A stretch of 7,288 nucleotides of DNA from Acidobacteriota bacterium. GTDB taxonomy: Bacteria > Acidobacteriota > Terriglobia > UBA7540. The position numbers were made by a program, and so were the translations under genes. The stretch lies in contig JAJYHU010000269.1 of assembly GCA_021784615.1 (NCBI GenBank), forward strand, positions 1 through 7,288, in the 5' to 3' direction. This document shows positions 7,168-7,288 of this stretch, one piece after another. The first letter of the stretch is position 1; every line of letters starts with the position of its first letter. The notes beneath the pieces were generated by a model. That model was not told where the DNA came from. It was given only the letters and a program-made list of their open reading frames with translations, and ran no database searches.

Positions 7168-7288
7168 CCCCGGCGAACCCTGCGACCGCTCCCCTTACCA
7201 CGACACCGCCGGGCACTCACGTCATCACCTACGAGCCCTTCAGTGCCGAGGGGGCCATCCGGCAAGGCCTGCACGTGACCAAAGTGGT
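7158..7288 (+). CDS. Possible 5' part of an unrecognised protein, running off the right edge
   Basis: From the TAA at 7098-7100 a plus-strand frame stays open to the window end. The first standard start in it is GTG 7158, which has no clear Shine-Dalgarno. It reads through a Pro/Thr/Ala-rich stretch (NPATAPLTTTPPG) and then a protein-like segment, HVITYEPFSAEGAIRQGL, with strongly GC-biased third positions. The other frames here are less protein-like. The start overlaps the 5' end of the minus-strand GH42-like gene by ten bases, so at least one of the two starts is probably wrong. The tail vaguely recalls small secreted proteins with a 'YEPF...G...GL.V' pattern, but no family is assigned. Confidence 0.35.
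   Translation, partial: MRASPANPATAPLTTTPPGTHVITYEPFSAEGAIRQGLHVTKV

Overview
The window looks like chromosomal DNA of an Acidobacteriota bacterium, or a close relative from soil or sediment. The main reason is the first gene, which belongs to the acidobacterial 'VWFA-related domain' protein family (TIGR03436 type). High GC content, GC-rich third codon positions and large carbohydrate-active enzymes fit this. The assignment rests on recalled family resemblance, because no database search was possible.

Layout, left to right. (1) Bases 1-2003, plus strand: a VWFA-related protein whose 5' end lies outside the window. (2) Bases 2005-3030, plus strand: an NAD-dependent nucleotide-sugar epimerase, most like UDP-glucuronate 4-epimerase. 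It starts one base after the previous stop codon, with its Shine-Dalgarno sequence inside the end of that gene. (3) Bases 3031-3283: a 253-base gap with a hairpin right after the epimerase stop and an inverted repeat that abuts the ribosome binding site of the next gene. (4) Bases 3284-5263, plus strand: an exported family GH20 beta-N-acetylhexosaminidase starting at TTG. (5) Bases 5264-5445: a short convergent gap. (6) Bases 5446-7167, minus strand: a three-domain GH42-like, clan GH-A protein that keeps a candidate nucleophile but seems to lack the usual acid/base glutamate. (7) The right edge, where a plus-strand reading frame runs off the window and overlaps the 5' end of the minus-strand gene.

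Genes 1 and 2 are probably co-transcribed and translationally coupled. The epimerase would supply UDP-galacturonate for surface polysaccharide. The GH20 enzyme would release terminal N-acetylhexosamines outside the cytoplasm, for example from chitin- or glycan-derived material. The GH42-like protein probably binds or cleaves beta-linked sugars. Together this is a small carbohydrate-oriented neighbourhood. There is no sign of a mobile element, CRISPR array, RNA gene or defence system, and no clear evidence of a new multi-gene system. The most interesting points are the altered active site of the GH42-like protein, the Glu-to-His change in the GH20 sugar-binding motif, and the conflicting reading frames at the right edge.
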